Shown one piece after another: positions 24,988 to 36,260 of a DNA stretch of 62,138 bases. Within the stretch, counting starts at the first letter, position 1. Every line of letters begins with the position of its first letter. The DNA is from Scenedesmus sp. ARA3 (lineage: Eukaryota > Chlorophyta > Chlorophyceae > Sphaeropleales > Scenedesmaceae). The DNA lies in the NCBI GenBank assembly GCA_004335835.1, contig RWJK01001816.1, positions 1 to 62,138 on the forward strand, read 5' to 3'. The notes beneath the pieces are model-generated. The model did no database searches. It saw only the letters and a list, made by a program, of their open reading frames with translations, and was not told where the DNA came from. The translations under genes and the position numbers were made by a program.

Positions 24988-27900
24988 AATGTTCTGCTCC
25001 ACAGGCGGCCCCTGCTCTTCTACTGCTGGCAGCTGTTTCTGCTGCTGCTGCTGCTGCTGGGTTGGGCTCACCAGGGCTGCTGTCGCTGCACTAAGGAAGC
25101 GTGTCTGAGTGCCGTACACACCAGCCACACGCTGCGGCTGCTGTTGCCGCTGTGAGCTGCTGCTGCTGCTGCTGCTGCTGCCGCCCTGGCTCAGTGCTGC
25201 TGCCGGCTGCTGCTGCTGCTCACCCGCCACGAAGCAGCCCATGGCAGAAGCAGCCTCTTGCGCTGCCTGCCAGTCATGCATCGGCAGGAACTGCAAGCAG
25301 CCTGCTGCTGCAGAGCTGCTGTAGCTCAAGCCGTCCTGCACGGCGCTGCTGCTGCTGTGCGCTGCTGATCCCTCCGCCCAGGCAGAGCTTGTCTGATTCA
25401 GATGAGTGCTGCTGTCAGGCCCAGCAGCCTGCACCCCTTCAGGCCAAGCCTGATGATCCACAGCTGACCAAGTAGAACCTAAGCCCTGTAGGCCGAGGGT
25501 GCCAACAGGCCACGCGCGCAGCAGCTGCAGCCCATGCTGCTGCAGCTGCTGCTGCTCTAGGCTGCATGCGTCGACGTCAGTGTCAGACTGCTGCTGCCGC
25601 TGCCGCTGCTGCTTCTGCTCTAAGAACAGCATGTCATTCTCTACGTCAGAGGCGAGTGCCCCTGCTGCTGCAGCTACTCCTGGAGCTGATCTATGCCGCT
25701 GCTGCTGCTGATCATTGGCTGCAGCGCTGCCTGAATCCCGCAACCCCACCTCCCAGCTTACTCTGCGGACCCTGTGCTTCCGCGGAGGGCCACCAACCTC
25801 AACGCAGCCAACATCTGCTGCTGCTGCCGGCCCTGCTGCTGCGCCTGCAACTGCTGCCTCGCTGCAAGCAGAGCACACCGCCGCAGCGTCCTTGCTGCCA
25901 CTGAGTAGTCTGCTGCTGCTGGCGTGGCTGCTGCTGTGTATGCGCGAGGCTGCAAGGTACTGCTGTTCACTGCTGGACTGCGCATCCGCAGCCTGCGGCA
26001 GCAGCTCTGGCTGCAAGCTAGAGCAGCGGCTGCATCTGCTGCCAGGCCCTGCAGGCAACAGCTGATCATCGTAGCTGTAGCGGGCCTTCTCTTCGTCAAG
26101 CTTCTTCTGCTGCTGCTTGCGCTGCCGCCGCCGCCGCTTGCGCAGCAGCAGCAGCGCTGCTACAGCGGCACCCGCAACAGTCATCACCACCAGCGGGACA
26201 GCAATCGCTGCTGCAAGCGTTTGCCCTGCCAGCTTGCCACTTGCAGTGAGAACTCTGCTGTGCACTTCGCCGCCTGGCCAGTAATACCCGCCAGGAATCT
26301 GAGCTGCTGATGGCAACGCAAGCAGCGTGAGGTTGCTGCAGTTCAGGCCGTGGCCAGTCAGGCTGCCGATGCGCATGCTGCTGCTGCTGCTGTCAGCTTC
26401 TACGCCGTTGAGTACGAGCAGCCCGTCACCGTTCTGGCGCACATCACCTGCAGCAGCAGCAGCAGCAGCAGCAGCCGGGTCAGCAGCGTCGTGATGCAGG
26501 CCAGTGCACTGGCAGCTACTGCCCTGCAGCACAGCTGATCACTCGCTGAACCGCCAACAGCTGCTTTTGCACTCTTCCAAGGCTTTCCCTCTGGCTGGCC
26601 TGCACTCACTTGCAAGCTTCAGCACGATCTGCCCCGAGCCCTCCACTGCCAACTGCCGCAGCTGCTGGTACTCCTGCGGAGGCAGCTCCAGAGTGGTGCC
26701 GGACACTGCCACGCTCGCAACAGCGCTCCTGCGCAGACCAATAACAATAAACATGCACTGTAAAGATTCGTCCTGTTACAGATGACAATGCACGTGGAGA
26801 TGGCCCGCACGGCACAGCAGAAGATGATGGGTAGCAGCAGACTCGCCTGCGCCACGTGCATGTTGTCTTCTACTTTGCTGCCAGGCGTCCATGCTGTCAT
26901 CTTCAGGTTCAGAAACTGCCAGAGCAGGCGCCATGTGACTGCTACCACATATCGCCCATCAATTAACAGCAGTACAGCTGTGTGGCTACAAGGCATAAGT
27001 TACACAGATGCTGCAAAAAGCGCAACAGCCCCTGCCACACTGCCGTGCTGCGCCGTATGATCCGAGCTGCAGGGCCCTTGCGTAGCAACACCAGCATAGC
27101 CCAACACAAGCGCAGCCACGCACCTGTTGACAGCCCACAGCAGCAGCGTCCACACATCAGGGCTGTTGATGGAGGGTGCTGCTGCTGCGCCAGGGCCCTG
27201 AGCCAGGCCCCGCAGCACCAGGTGCTGCACCTGCAGGCACAATGTTCAAGGCAGGACAGCAGTAAGCAGCACTTCCAGCACAGGGCGACTGCCTGCACTC
27301 AGCTGAAGCGCACCATGCACACAGTCGCTGCCATTGCACAGCGTCTGCAGTGTCAGCAGCGCCCTGACTTGCCAGCACCCAACTCCCCACAATTCTATAT
27401 CAATATAAAGACTACAAACAATGCTGCCACCAAGTTACAAGCGGGAATATAGTACAGCACCAGCCCACCTGCAGCTGTCCATCCTGTGCATCTCCTAGGA
27501 CAGACAGCAGCGCGCGCCGGAAGCCCACATCCAGCTCGCTGCTGCGATGCGTCGCAACATCGCTCAGCAGGCTGACAGGATATGGCACAGGCACACCGCC
27601 AGGAGGGACGCTCAGCAATGCGCTGTTATGCTGCTGCTGGCTGCCGTTGCTGCTGCTGCTGCTGTCGCTGGCTGCTGCTGGCGGCAACGAGATGTTGGTG
27701 CGCAGCAGTATCACGTGCTGCCTGCCTGCTTCTGCACCGCCCAGCGGCTCCAGCTGGTCCTGCAAGTAGCAGCAAGCAGCAGCAGCAGCAGCAGCAGCAG
27801 CATTGGTTCCTCAATCAACAATTGTGACACGTCCCATTGTTGGGCACAGAAGCCGCAACACCAAGCACAATGACCACTGCAGGTTTCAATGGACGGCCAG

Positions 27901-30900
27901 TGCACATGCACAAGCTACTGCCCTAGCTCCTGGTGACATTAGACAACAACCAGCTAGGGCCTGGCCAGCCTCAATCACCACAAGGTATATTCATTGCAGG
28001 GTTCGCTGCTATGCGTGCAGCTGCTGGTGACGTTTGGGCCACCAACCAGCTATAGCCTGGCCAGCCTCAATCGCTGCCTGCTGCGCAACCCCACAGGCAG
28101 CCACCCACCAGCAGCATTGAGGCGTTGCTGACTGCCGACACCAGCGGCGACTTCTGCGTCTGCTGCAGCTGCAGCTGGGGGTCCAGTGCTGGCACAGGCA
28201 GCGGCGGTGCCACTTTGGGCAGCACTGTGTAAAGCGTGTCTTCAATCACGCAGGAGCCTGCGTCCTGCTTGACCACCATCACTGACTTGTCATTCTCGCT
28301 GTCAGCCAGCTGCACGCCACACCAAATAGCAGCCAAGGCACAGTCAATACAAATGATTTACATCAGGGCATCAGCAGCAGCAGCATGGATGCGACCAGCG
28401 ATCGGCGATGCTGTAGGTGCAAGCATGCTGGGCAGGCATGAGCAAACGCTCACTGGAGTGTCTGCATACAGTCACAGGTTGCCTCCCAGCCACAGCTCCT
28501 GCCATACAACAACCAGCTATGCCAGACATGGCTGACACAACAACTGCATGACAATGCATCCGCATGCACAAGGGACATGGATGGGGCAGCTGCGCATTGC
28601 ACCATAAGCTACATGTGCGTGGTCGGCGCACCTGCCACTTTCTGACTTGGATTACATCCCGGATGAACTTTGCCAGCTGCTTGAAGTATGGCAGCGAAGA
28701 CTGATACACAGTTGCCCTGCAAGACGCAAAACAACTCAGCAACATTGGATGAATGCAGTTGCAGCAACATATGCCAATGGGCTGGTCGCCGGTGCCGCAC
28801 CTGCTGCCATGCACTGATAAAAGCAACAACAGAGCCGCAGCCAGACTGACAGCTGTGACCTGCCAACCGGCAGAGGTGCACTGCATCAACTAATTGTTGC
28901 ACAGCCTGCAGTCATCGCATAATTAGTGCAACCGCACCAATGGTTGACTCAAACTGCTGATCTGCGGGAAACCTGCTGCTGCGCGCCGCCTCACCAATAC
29001 AGATAGTAGTCCAGCTCAGTCTGCGAGCCCATCACAAACGTAACGTTGCGCAGCAGCAGCCGCTGTTCGCCCCGGGGATAATACAACGCCCATAGGTTGT
29101 TGGCGCTGCTGACGCTCAGAGGCCGTGCCACCTCAGCGCTGCGTGCATCACCAGGCGCCATGTTCTCTAGCACCAGCGAGTCAACAGTCATGTTTGACCA
29201 GCTGCAGGACAGCAGGCAGACACGGCAGGTGAGTTAAAGCGCATTCAGCTGATAGCTTGCTGTTGAATGTACAGCTGGGTGTATGCTCAGGTGCTGCGCC
29301 TCAGCATGCAGCAGTGTGTGCCTGACCGCACGTGCTGCTGACTGCATGGCAGTGGCGACTAAGCCCTGCATGCAAGGTATTTGTGTGTGCAAGGACGTCA
29401 GCCACCTGCTGGAACTGCTGCTTCCGTGTAACACTTGTACATGCGCTTGCATGTGTGTACTGCATGCATGTTTGCACTGAGCTTACCGGCCGGGTGTCGC
29501 TGCACACAGAGCAGGCCACATGGCATTGGCACTGCAGCTGCTGCATGCATGTTCTGCACAACAGCATGCTTCGACAGGAGGTCGTGCTGCGCCTGTGGAC
29601 CTCCCACACGCACGGTCAAACAACCGGCTGCGTTGACCTCACTCACGTGGAAGACATGATTATGCTGTTCCTCTGCATAGCCAGGTCAAGGCCGGTTAAA
29701 GTGAAGGACAGGCCCACAAGCGCCAGTGGCCGCTCCATTAGCATGCCTGTCTGAGGGACAGGTGGCTTCGACAGCGTCACATTCCCATCTACGTACAGCA
29801 GCGACTGCACAGGGGTGTCAACCCCACCCAGTCGCTCAAAAAGCGGCACAAACGTGGCGTTGCTTGCCGAAAGCACATAGCCGTACTTTGGCGGCGGTCC
29901 GTACTTTGGCGGCGGTCCTGCAAGCGCCGCGCTGCTGCTGTTGCTGCTGCCGGTCAACCCTGCTGCGCTGCTGGTTGACCGAGCATCCTGCAAGCTGCTC
30001 GCCAACAGCAGCCCGACAGATTGCCAGCTTGCCTGCGGCATCCACACATAGTTGACATGCAAGAATGTGGCAGAATCCTGCAAGCAACGGCAGAGCAGGA
30101 TAGCATGTCAGTGCTTGACTTTGGTGGGCCCAGCACAGAGGGCAGCACATATGATAGTTGCGTTGAAGAAGCCGGCGTCTCCTGACAGCAACGTTGCTCA
30201 CATTTGTGGGCATGCTATCAGTTGCTGCTTGATGTTGCCAGCAGGCACATGGCACAATGGTGATGCAACGCAATCGTGCAAAACACATGCGACCTAAATG
30301 CGAATGCAGTCTTCAACCTGTATGCACAACATAACGACAGCCTTTGCATAGCTGATGTTCTGTGAGTGATGCTTGGATTGAATATCACACACTGCTGGCC
30401 AGCGGGCGCTTGCGGCAGCTGCTGCTCACCGTGTATATCTTGACTTTGCCTTGCTGGCTGAAGTACTCAACATGCTGCTGCAACGTGCTGCTGTCAACCA
30501 GGATCCGCACGTCCTGCAAGGCAACATGCCCCCCACTAGCCGTGGCACTGCTGCTGGCTCGCAGGCCAACTGGTATAAGGCCTGCAGGACTGCGTGGATC
30601 TGGCAGCTCAAAGCCAGCCAGCACCACATAGGTACAGCTGATGGATGCAGCTGTGCCTGCAAGGAACACATGGGATCATAATTTAGCTGTTGCTGGATTG
30701 GTGGGGAGCAACGCCGTGCATGTAAGAGGTCCCATTGTCGTGCACCAAGCAATGCAGTGCACGCCTGCTAACAGGGCTACCAGGATAGCACTGCAGGCGT
30801 GCAAGGGCCTTACCAGATGCAGCTGCAGCTGACGTTTCCGTGCCAATATCCTTGATCAACGCTGGCGGGCCTCCCGGGAGCCCAAGCACGCCTGTGAAGG

Positions 30901-31078
30901 AGCTCAAGCCAGGCGTGTAGCGACAGTCCTGCGATACGCTCACATCGCCTCCAGCAAGCTGAGTTGCTTCGGATACACAAGGGGAAATAGCGGCTGCTGC
31001 GGGCGGTGCTGCTGGCAAGAGCAGGAGAATGGGCAAGCACAGCAAGACCGCCCTTCGCCTGCTGCCAAACGGCCTCAT
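21010..31078 (-). CDS. receptor-like protein kinase, TKL type (1819 aa, 18 exons)
   Basis: Eighteen exons join in phase: 31078-30814, 30656-30430, 30077-29647, 29201-28995, 28716-28632, 28309-28109, 27759-27469, 27230-27124, 26985-26794, 26728-26610, 26447-24809, 24489-24184, 23930-23753, 23464-23309, 23053-22670, 22366-22301, 21834-21587, 21367-21010. The protein starts with a signal peptide (RRRAVLLCLPILLLLPAAPP). The about 750-residue ectodomain has repeated short N-glycosylation-type segments (GNVTLSKP, SNMTVDSLVLENM, LLLRNVTF) like the beta-helical ectodomains of volvocine algal receptor kinases. One helix follows (about 786-809), then RKRRRRQRK and a long Ser/Gln/Ala linker. Kinase marks: GRGSFA loop, VAVKV lysine (about 1371), HADLKASN, DFG (about 1599), MAPELL and a C-terminal RPSF. 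The HRD arginine is alanine (non-RD), and about 60 low-complexity residues sit between the catalytic loop and DFG. The ligand is unknown. The acceptor and donor of exon 9 are the least certain. Confidence 0.88.
21895..21985 (-). repeat. acceptor echo of kinase exon 17
   Basis: The first about 70 nt of exon 17 (THMAPELLLHGRASSASDVY) are repeated upstream with a few silent changes, including an AG acceptor. Reading on from the copy meets a stop a few codons later. A (CTG)n tract at 21841-21876 (sense strand) lies between the copy and the true exon. Confidence 0.9.
23620..23690 (-). repeat. donor echo of kinase exon 13
   Basis: The end of exon 13 (HPNIVQ and upstream codons, 23753-23815) is repeated with substitutions at about 23621-23684, downstream in the intron. 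Confidence 0.85.
24690..24722 (-). repeat. donor echo of kinase exon 11
   Basis: The exon end tcatgcgccatcaggtgaga (sense) recurs as tcatgcggcatcaggtggga about 110 bp downstream. It is short but lies at the expected spacing. Confidence 0.7.
27915..28085 (-). repeat. intronic tandem duplication beside kinase exon 6
   Basis: Two copies of about 65 bp (about 27917-27985 and 28020-28082) share ccagct, gcctggccagcctcaatc and neighbouring words. They lie in the intron just downstream of exon 6. Confidence 0.65.
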
Positions 31079-31382
31079 GACTCTGGCATCATCCTTTCGA
31101 TCTTTCACTTCAACAAAACAATCAATCGTATTTCAGCCCCGCCTTCGAACAGTGTCCAGAAGATTGCCCTCGAGAATCAACATCCATGTCTCGCCCGATA
31201 TTGTCAAATCCGCGTACGTTTGTCAGCATAACACGATTGCTATGCACTGTGTTTTGCTTACATGGCGTTCAACTGCTATGCACTGTGTTTTGCTTACATG
31301 GCGTCACCCTTGGACCACACTATGCTGAGCCCCGCCACATGCAACACGTGCCACTGCAATCCAGAGCTGCTTCAATCTTCGC
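31079..31382 (-). promoter_or_regulatory. RPB7 3' end and kinase promoter region
   Basis: These 304 bp lie between two minus-strand genes, so they hold the RPB7 3' UTR and the kinase promoter and 5' UTR. A 30-bp segment (31239-31268) is repeated at 31275-31304. Each copy holds TGTAA on the minus strand (31262-31258 and 31298-31294), the usual polyadenylation signal of green algae, about 85-125 nt after the RPB7 stop. Confidence 0.6.
31239..31304 (-). terminator. duplicated polyadenylation-signal segment of RPB7
   Basis: Two copies of gctatgcactgtgttttgct plus tacatggcgt at a 36-bp period each bring a TGTAA pentamer in the RPB7 sense. It is the gene-end version of the boundary duplication seen at splice sites. 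Confidence 0.6.
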
Positions 31383-33551
31383 TTACGCCCCCTCGTTGAT
31401 GACTCCCAGGTAGTCCTCCTTCATCGTCCCGATGCAGAACTGCAGCATCGCAGTAACAGCAAGTATAGGTCATTCAAGGCACGGGTATGCATCAGTACCC
31501 CTGCACAGTGATGCTGGCGGGCTGTGTAAGCTGCTTTAGGAGTAACAGAGCAGGATATGTAAGCATGCAGTACCAGAGCAGTGTACAGCAGCAAGACATT
31601 GACCTCAGGCTGCCCATCATGGCAGCAGTGCAACGCTCTGGACATGAGACTCGAACGGTCAACACATGGGGTCACGCTGCAAAACAAAACAGCAGCAAAT
31701 TTGCACTACAAAAAGGCAGGCAACTGCAGCATGTGGGAGAGCACAATCAGCAGTGCAGGGGTGGCGCACCATGTCGTTTAGGTCTGTCCTCACTCCCAGC
31801 ACTTTGATGCGGACCTCACTGCCCTCCTTGATCTGCACAGCACCAGCAAAGGCACCATAAGATGTTTTGAAATTTGTGACAAAGCTTGCAGCCAGCACTG
31901 CAGTACACACACGGTTGATGAAGCTACAGGCAACGGGATCCGTGGTAGCAGCTCTCGGCTGCAGCCTGCAGCAACTGCTTGCAGGACATGCCCCGTGGTC
32001 TGCAGTACAGGATATTCTGCGCAGCGTGGCGTAAGCTGCACCCAGCCACACCGCTTGTGGTCTATTCAGTAGCAAGTCCCAGCACCACCCCCGCCTGTTT
32101 GCAGCCAGCCTCCCTGCCCTATCCCTGCTTGTGTGTTCTGTCCACGTTTCACTGCGCACCTGACTGGTGGCGTCCAAAGAGAGGAAAGCGTCGCCGTTCA
32201 CTGTGGAGTACTCAAAGTCGTCCGGGATCAGCTGCAAGGTACAGAAGCCAGCAACACAGCAACAGCACCAGTGGGTGCATACTAGGGTGACTGGATTAGT
32301 GGAGTACTCAAAGTCATCCGGGATCAGCTGCAGCATGGAAAGTACAGTAACACAGCAACAGCACTAGTGGGTGCATACTAGGGTGAGTGGAGTACTCGTA
32401 AACATCCAAGCTGAGGGTACAAACTTTGTGCTGCAGTGCAGTAAGACAGCAACAGCATCAGTGGGTGCATACTGGGGGGAGTGACGCAATCGTACTCCTG
32501 CAAGATGAGCTGCAGCCCAGAAAGCGAAGTTCAGAGCGCAGGTTTCATAGGTGCATTGTGCAACGAGCTGGACCTGCTCTAAAAGTGTGGACTTTTAGGC
32601 TAAAAGTCCACAGGGAAACAAGAGCAATTCCATGCAATTTGTGAGATGTTTTCAGAAGTGCAGCTGATTTTGGCTGCTGCCTGCAGCTGCACAACTACAC
32701 CTGCAGCTTCCCTGAGCTGCACAACCTTGTGGCAGCAGCACCTGGCAACGCTGATGCTCTTGTCAAAACTGTCTTACTGCCTTAATCAAACGGTTTGTAC
32801 CGCACCAAGTGTCTTGCTCAAACTGCTTCAGCTGCCTTTTTGCAACTCACGTGGCTCGACACGAAGATCTGGACAGGCCCAGCATCAGCAAAGAAGCCCA
32901 TCTGCATGAGCACATATGCAACGCACCAGCGACAGCAGCAGCAACAGTATAAGAAGCAGCGGGGGAAGCTCAGCAGTTTGAATGCAGCATGCCGGGGTTT
33001 CAGCGTGCTGGCTGAATCTCTCGAGCAGCTTTTTGTGGAGCCTGCTTGGCTGTCACAGCAACCCTAGGATGATGCAGTTACGTGTAGCCCGTGTTTGCCA
33101 GGCACTGCTGCTGAAAGCACGTGCGCCTCCTTTTAAGAGCCAGCTGGATGCGGCGCATGGCCACAGTTGCCGCTGGCAGCCGCGCCTCGTTCACGCTGTT
33201 CACTACGCAGCCCAGCACACTTGGGAGCCGTATACATGACCCCTTCTTCACTGAAATATAATAGCACAGAAAGGGCAAATGCAGTTGGCACACCCTGTGG
33301 CCATTGCTATGAATATCATTAGTCCCTGACATCATGAAATGACGATAATAGACAGATCAGCATTGCTTGCAGGTGAACGGTTGTGCATTTACCATGCCTG
33401 AAACTGTCTTATTACACTTAAATTGTCATCACCTTGTTCACGCTGTTCACAATGCAGTCCAGTACTTCGCCCTTGAAGGGCCTGAAGGTGATGCACTGGA
33501 AGTTGGCCTTGAACGTGGCCAGCCCGCTGCCATCCTGCCGGATCTTGCCCT

Positions 33552-33601
<50 letters not shown>

Positions 33602-33672
33602 CCTGAGTACTGTGCGATTTAAGTTCGCCTTGAAGGTGGCCAGCCCGCTGCCGTCCTGCCGGATCTTGCCCT

Positions 33673-33706
<34 letters not shown>

Positions 33707-34579
33707 GTGGCAGGCCAAGAAGCTGAGAAGAAAGGGCATCAGCAGCAGCAGCAGCAGCAGCAACAAGGTACAGCAGTGTCGCGTTGTTGACTCTGCCTTG
33801 ACATCATTTAGCTCGTTGCCGTCCTCCCAACAGCAGTGCTGCTGTTGCTGCAACAAAAAAAGGCAGCCCAGCTGCAGCTGTTGCACAGCGCTGTGACTGG
33901 CAGCATCTTCGGCTGCCTGCGTGATTCCAGGCTGCTGATCACCCCGGCTTTTGATGAGAGGTCGGCTGATATGACAGCAAAATAACAGTAATAACAGTTG
34001 TAACAATCACATGTGATGCTGCACACCTTGGAGATGTCATCCACTGCCAGCACTGACAGCACATAGCCATGCTTGGCACTGCATGTGCCCTCCACCTGCC
34101 GTTGCAGCACATGCAGAGCAGGACACATGAGTTGCAGCACAAAAACGCCACGCCACATACATGAAGGTGCTGCTGCTGGTCAGCAAATGATGAGTCGCAT
34201 AACAGCAGTTCTATTCACTATCAGTGGTGGTGAACGGATGTGCATGCAGCACTGGACGTGCCTTACGCGCATGCAGGCTGTAGCGTCAACTGCCGCTGGA
34301 TGCATGCTGCTGGGCACAGCTGCTGCTGGCCTCTGAGTGCGACCGCTGGCACCTGCAGCAGTTGCAATTAAGCCGGCTGTTCTCTGTTGCTTCTGTTGGT
34401 GCTGCTGTTGCAGAAGCCGCCAAAATATGCTTGCAGGAACACGGTTGCTGCTGCTGCTTGTGCTGCAGGCAGCAGCACACCTTGTCTACAATTTTGAGCC
34501 TGATCGTCTCCCGCAGCTTAGGCCCGAAGTACATCGGCTCGAGGTCGATGTTCTGGCTGATGGTGACATGATAAAACAT
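31383..34579 (-). CDS. RPB7: RNA polymerase II subunit RPB7 (175 aa, 7 exons)
   Basis: Exons 34579-34481, 34095-34027, 33549-33433, 32901-32851, 32231-32160, 31832-31770 and 31439-31383 are all phase 0 and give 175 residues, the usual RPB7 length. The order matches the family throughout: MFYHVTISQNIDLEPMYFGP and LRETI in the tip domain, EGTCSAKHGYVLSV, FRPFKGEVLDCIVNSVNK, MGFFADAGPVQIFVSSH at the start of the S1/OB domain, LIPDDFEY, GSEVRIKVLGVRTDLNDM, and a C-terminal IGTMKEDYLGVI. RPB7 pairs with RPB4 as the stalk of RNA polymerase II and binds emerging RNA. A paralogue for a plant-type Pol IV or V is possible but less likely given the close match. Three of the boundaries have echo copies in the introns. 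The gene is divergent from the Lon-domain gene. Confidence 0.95.
32160..32515 (-). repeat. acceptor echo array of RPB7 exon 5 (three decaying copies)
   Basis: The exon 5 start with its intron flank (32196-32290) is followed upstream by copies at about 32299-32385 and 32390-32480, and a last trace at 32485-32515. The first copy keeps the codons for LIPDDFEYST with one change; the second has many changes; the third is barely recognisable. The period is about 95 bp and the flank word agtgggtgcatactagggtg is shared. Confidence 0.88.
32586..32612. repeat. perfect 12-bp hairpin in an RPB7 intron
   Basis: Arms tgtggactttta (32586-32597) and taaaagtccaca (32601-32612) are perfect inverted repeats around the loop ggc. 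It lies in the intron between exons 4 and 5. No element ends were seen around it. Confidence 0.85.
33194..33216 (-). repeat. donor echo of RPB7 exon 3
   Basis: The sequence gttcacgctgttcacta matches gttcacgctgttcacaa at 33436-33452, the exon 3 end coding NSVN. It lies about 240 bp downstream in the intron. Confidence 0.7.
33618..33710 (-). repeat. acceptor echo of RPB7 exon 3 with its (CTG)n tract
   Basis: The start of exon 3 (33505-33549) recurs at about 33628-33672 with a few changes, again preceded in the sense strand by a (CTG)n run (33675-33704) ending in the acceptor. The duplicated unit therefore contained both the tract and the exon start. Confidence 0.9.
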
Positions 34580-35156
34580 CCTGCCACTGTGCCCCTGAGG
34601 GCGCCAGGGCGCCTACAGGCCCTGCGCTGCTGCTACTGCTGCTGCTGTTGCTGGAGGCGTGCCTCAGCAATGGAGCTGTGACACGGATACTCTAGCAAAA
34701 GCCGTAAAGCTCAGCCACTCAGGTATAAGAACCGGTTGTCGCGGACACAGCTTTGAGAAGGATCAGCAGGCAGAAGTACTGCTCACAGAAGAGCAAGCTA
34801 CTGCTATGACACAGGTCCAACGAATCCGGCCACCAGTAGCCGTGACACAAATACGTCAAGCTAAACTACCATGCGCGAAGTTTTCGCTTATGCGGATGCA
34901 CATGCAATTCAAAGACACGCGGGGTCCAGGACTGTCACTTTCAACTAGAACCGAGAACCGCTTCCGATTTCTCCACAGTCAAGGGTAAGGAAGGCGATCC
35001 TTGTCTACAATTTTGTATCGTCAAAAGCCACGTATTTCGCCTCCGCTGTTCACTGGCAGTATTCCAGCAGCACTCTCTTGCCACACTCTCAGTGCACCAC
35101 ACATCAGTCATTAGCACCACGGCGTCTGCAGCCACCCATTGCCTGCAACAGCCCAC
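34580..35156. promoter_or_regulatory. divergent promoter, RPB7 / Lon-domain gene
   Basis: These 577 bp separate two opposing start codons. A 17-bp match to the end of RPB7 exon 1 (ccttgtctacaattttg, 34480-34496) recurs at 34999-35015; this is the one echo found on the wrong side of its gene. No clear TATA box was seen. Confidence 0.5.
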
Positions 35157-36111
35157 ATGATTACTGCTCATCAGACACGCAGCCATTGTGCCAACAATCA
35201 GGGCAGTAGCAGGCCTGTGCTGCTTGCTGTTAGGCAGCTCAGGCCACACCACAGGGCGAGGGCAGTGCAGCAGTTGGTCAGGGCAGCAGCAGATGACAGC
35301 ATGGGAGGGGACCCTCTGGACGAGCCTTTCCTGAACAAACTGGACATGAGTGTTGTGTTCTCTCAGCAGAACAGTAAGTTTCTGCCTGCTGGGTAGCTGG
35401 CACACCCCTGCGAAGCTTTAGACACGGCTCTCTGAAGGCAAGAATTGCATGCAATGGCCAGGGCCGACCGTAATCAGAGCATGCGTGGCTTGCACCAGAG
35501 CAGCAGCAACTTACACAGTGAAACAGCGTGAGCACAGCTGCTGATAACAACTAAACGATCTGCTGAGCCTGCTGCTGTTGCTGCCTGGCTGTCAATGCTG
35601 CACCAGGTGACTTGCAGGAGGCTGTGCAGTTCCCTATGGCGGTGCCGCTGCTGCCTTTTCCAGTGGAGGAAGTGTTCCTTCCAGGTGAGACCCTTTTTTT
35701 AAACCAGTCAAATATATATTTATTTCTTCATGCAGCTATCAGATATGTCAGGGGGTGGAGCCATGTTTCTGTGGAGGAAGTGTTCCTGCCTGGTAAGGAG
35801 AGTACTGTGGAGAGCATTGTTGCAGCTTCAGGGTTTGCGGGGGTACTAGGTGACGTCTGTGCAGGTGCATGTACGCACAGGCATGTTTCATCGTGTCATA
35901 TGTGTCAACGCAGCAGGCACTCTGCTAGATGACGATGCTGGTTTCACAGACTTTAGGCAGTCGTTCCACGCCAGCACTAGCAGCAGCCTCCGTAGGCTGG
36001 CGTGCTTGCTGCTGCTGCTGCTGCTGCTCCCTGCGCAGGCTCTGTCAAGACGCTGCACTTGTGCGAAGCCCGCTACCTGGCGCTAGCAGCAGCCTAACTA
36101 CGCCGCCGCGC

Positions 36112-36145
<34 letters not shown>

Positions 36146-36226
36146 CTGCGCAGGCTCCGTCAAGACGCTGCACTTGTGTGAAGCCCGCTACCTGGCGCTA
36201 GCAGCAGCCTAACTACGCTGCCGCGC

Positions 36227-36260
<34 letters not shown>

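Noticed and set aside
33389..34006. A 205-codon minus frame across RPB7 intron and exon 3
   Set aside because: It runs through (CTG)n tracts and poly-Cys; the RPB7 model uses only 33549-33433 from this area.
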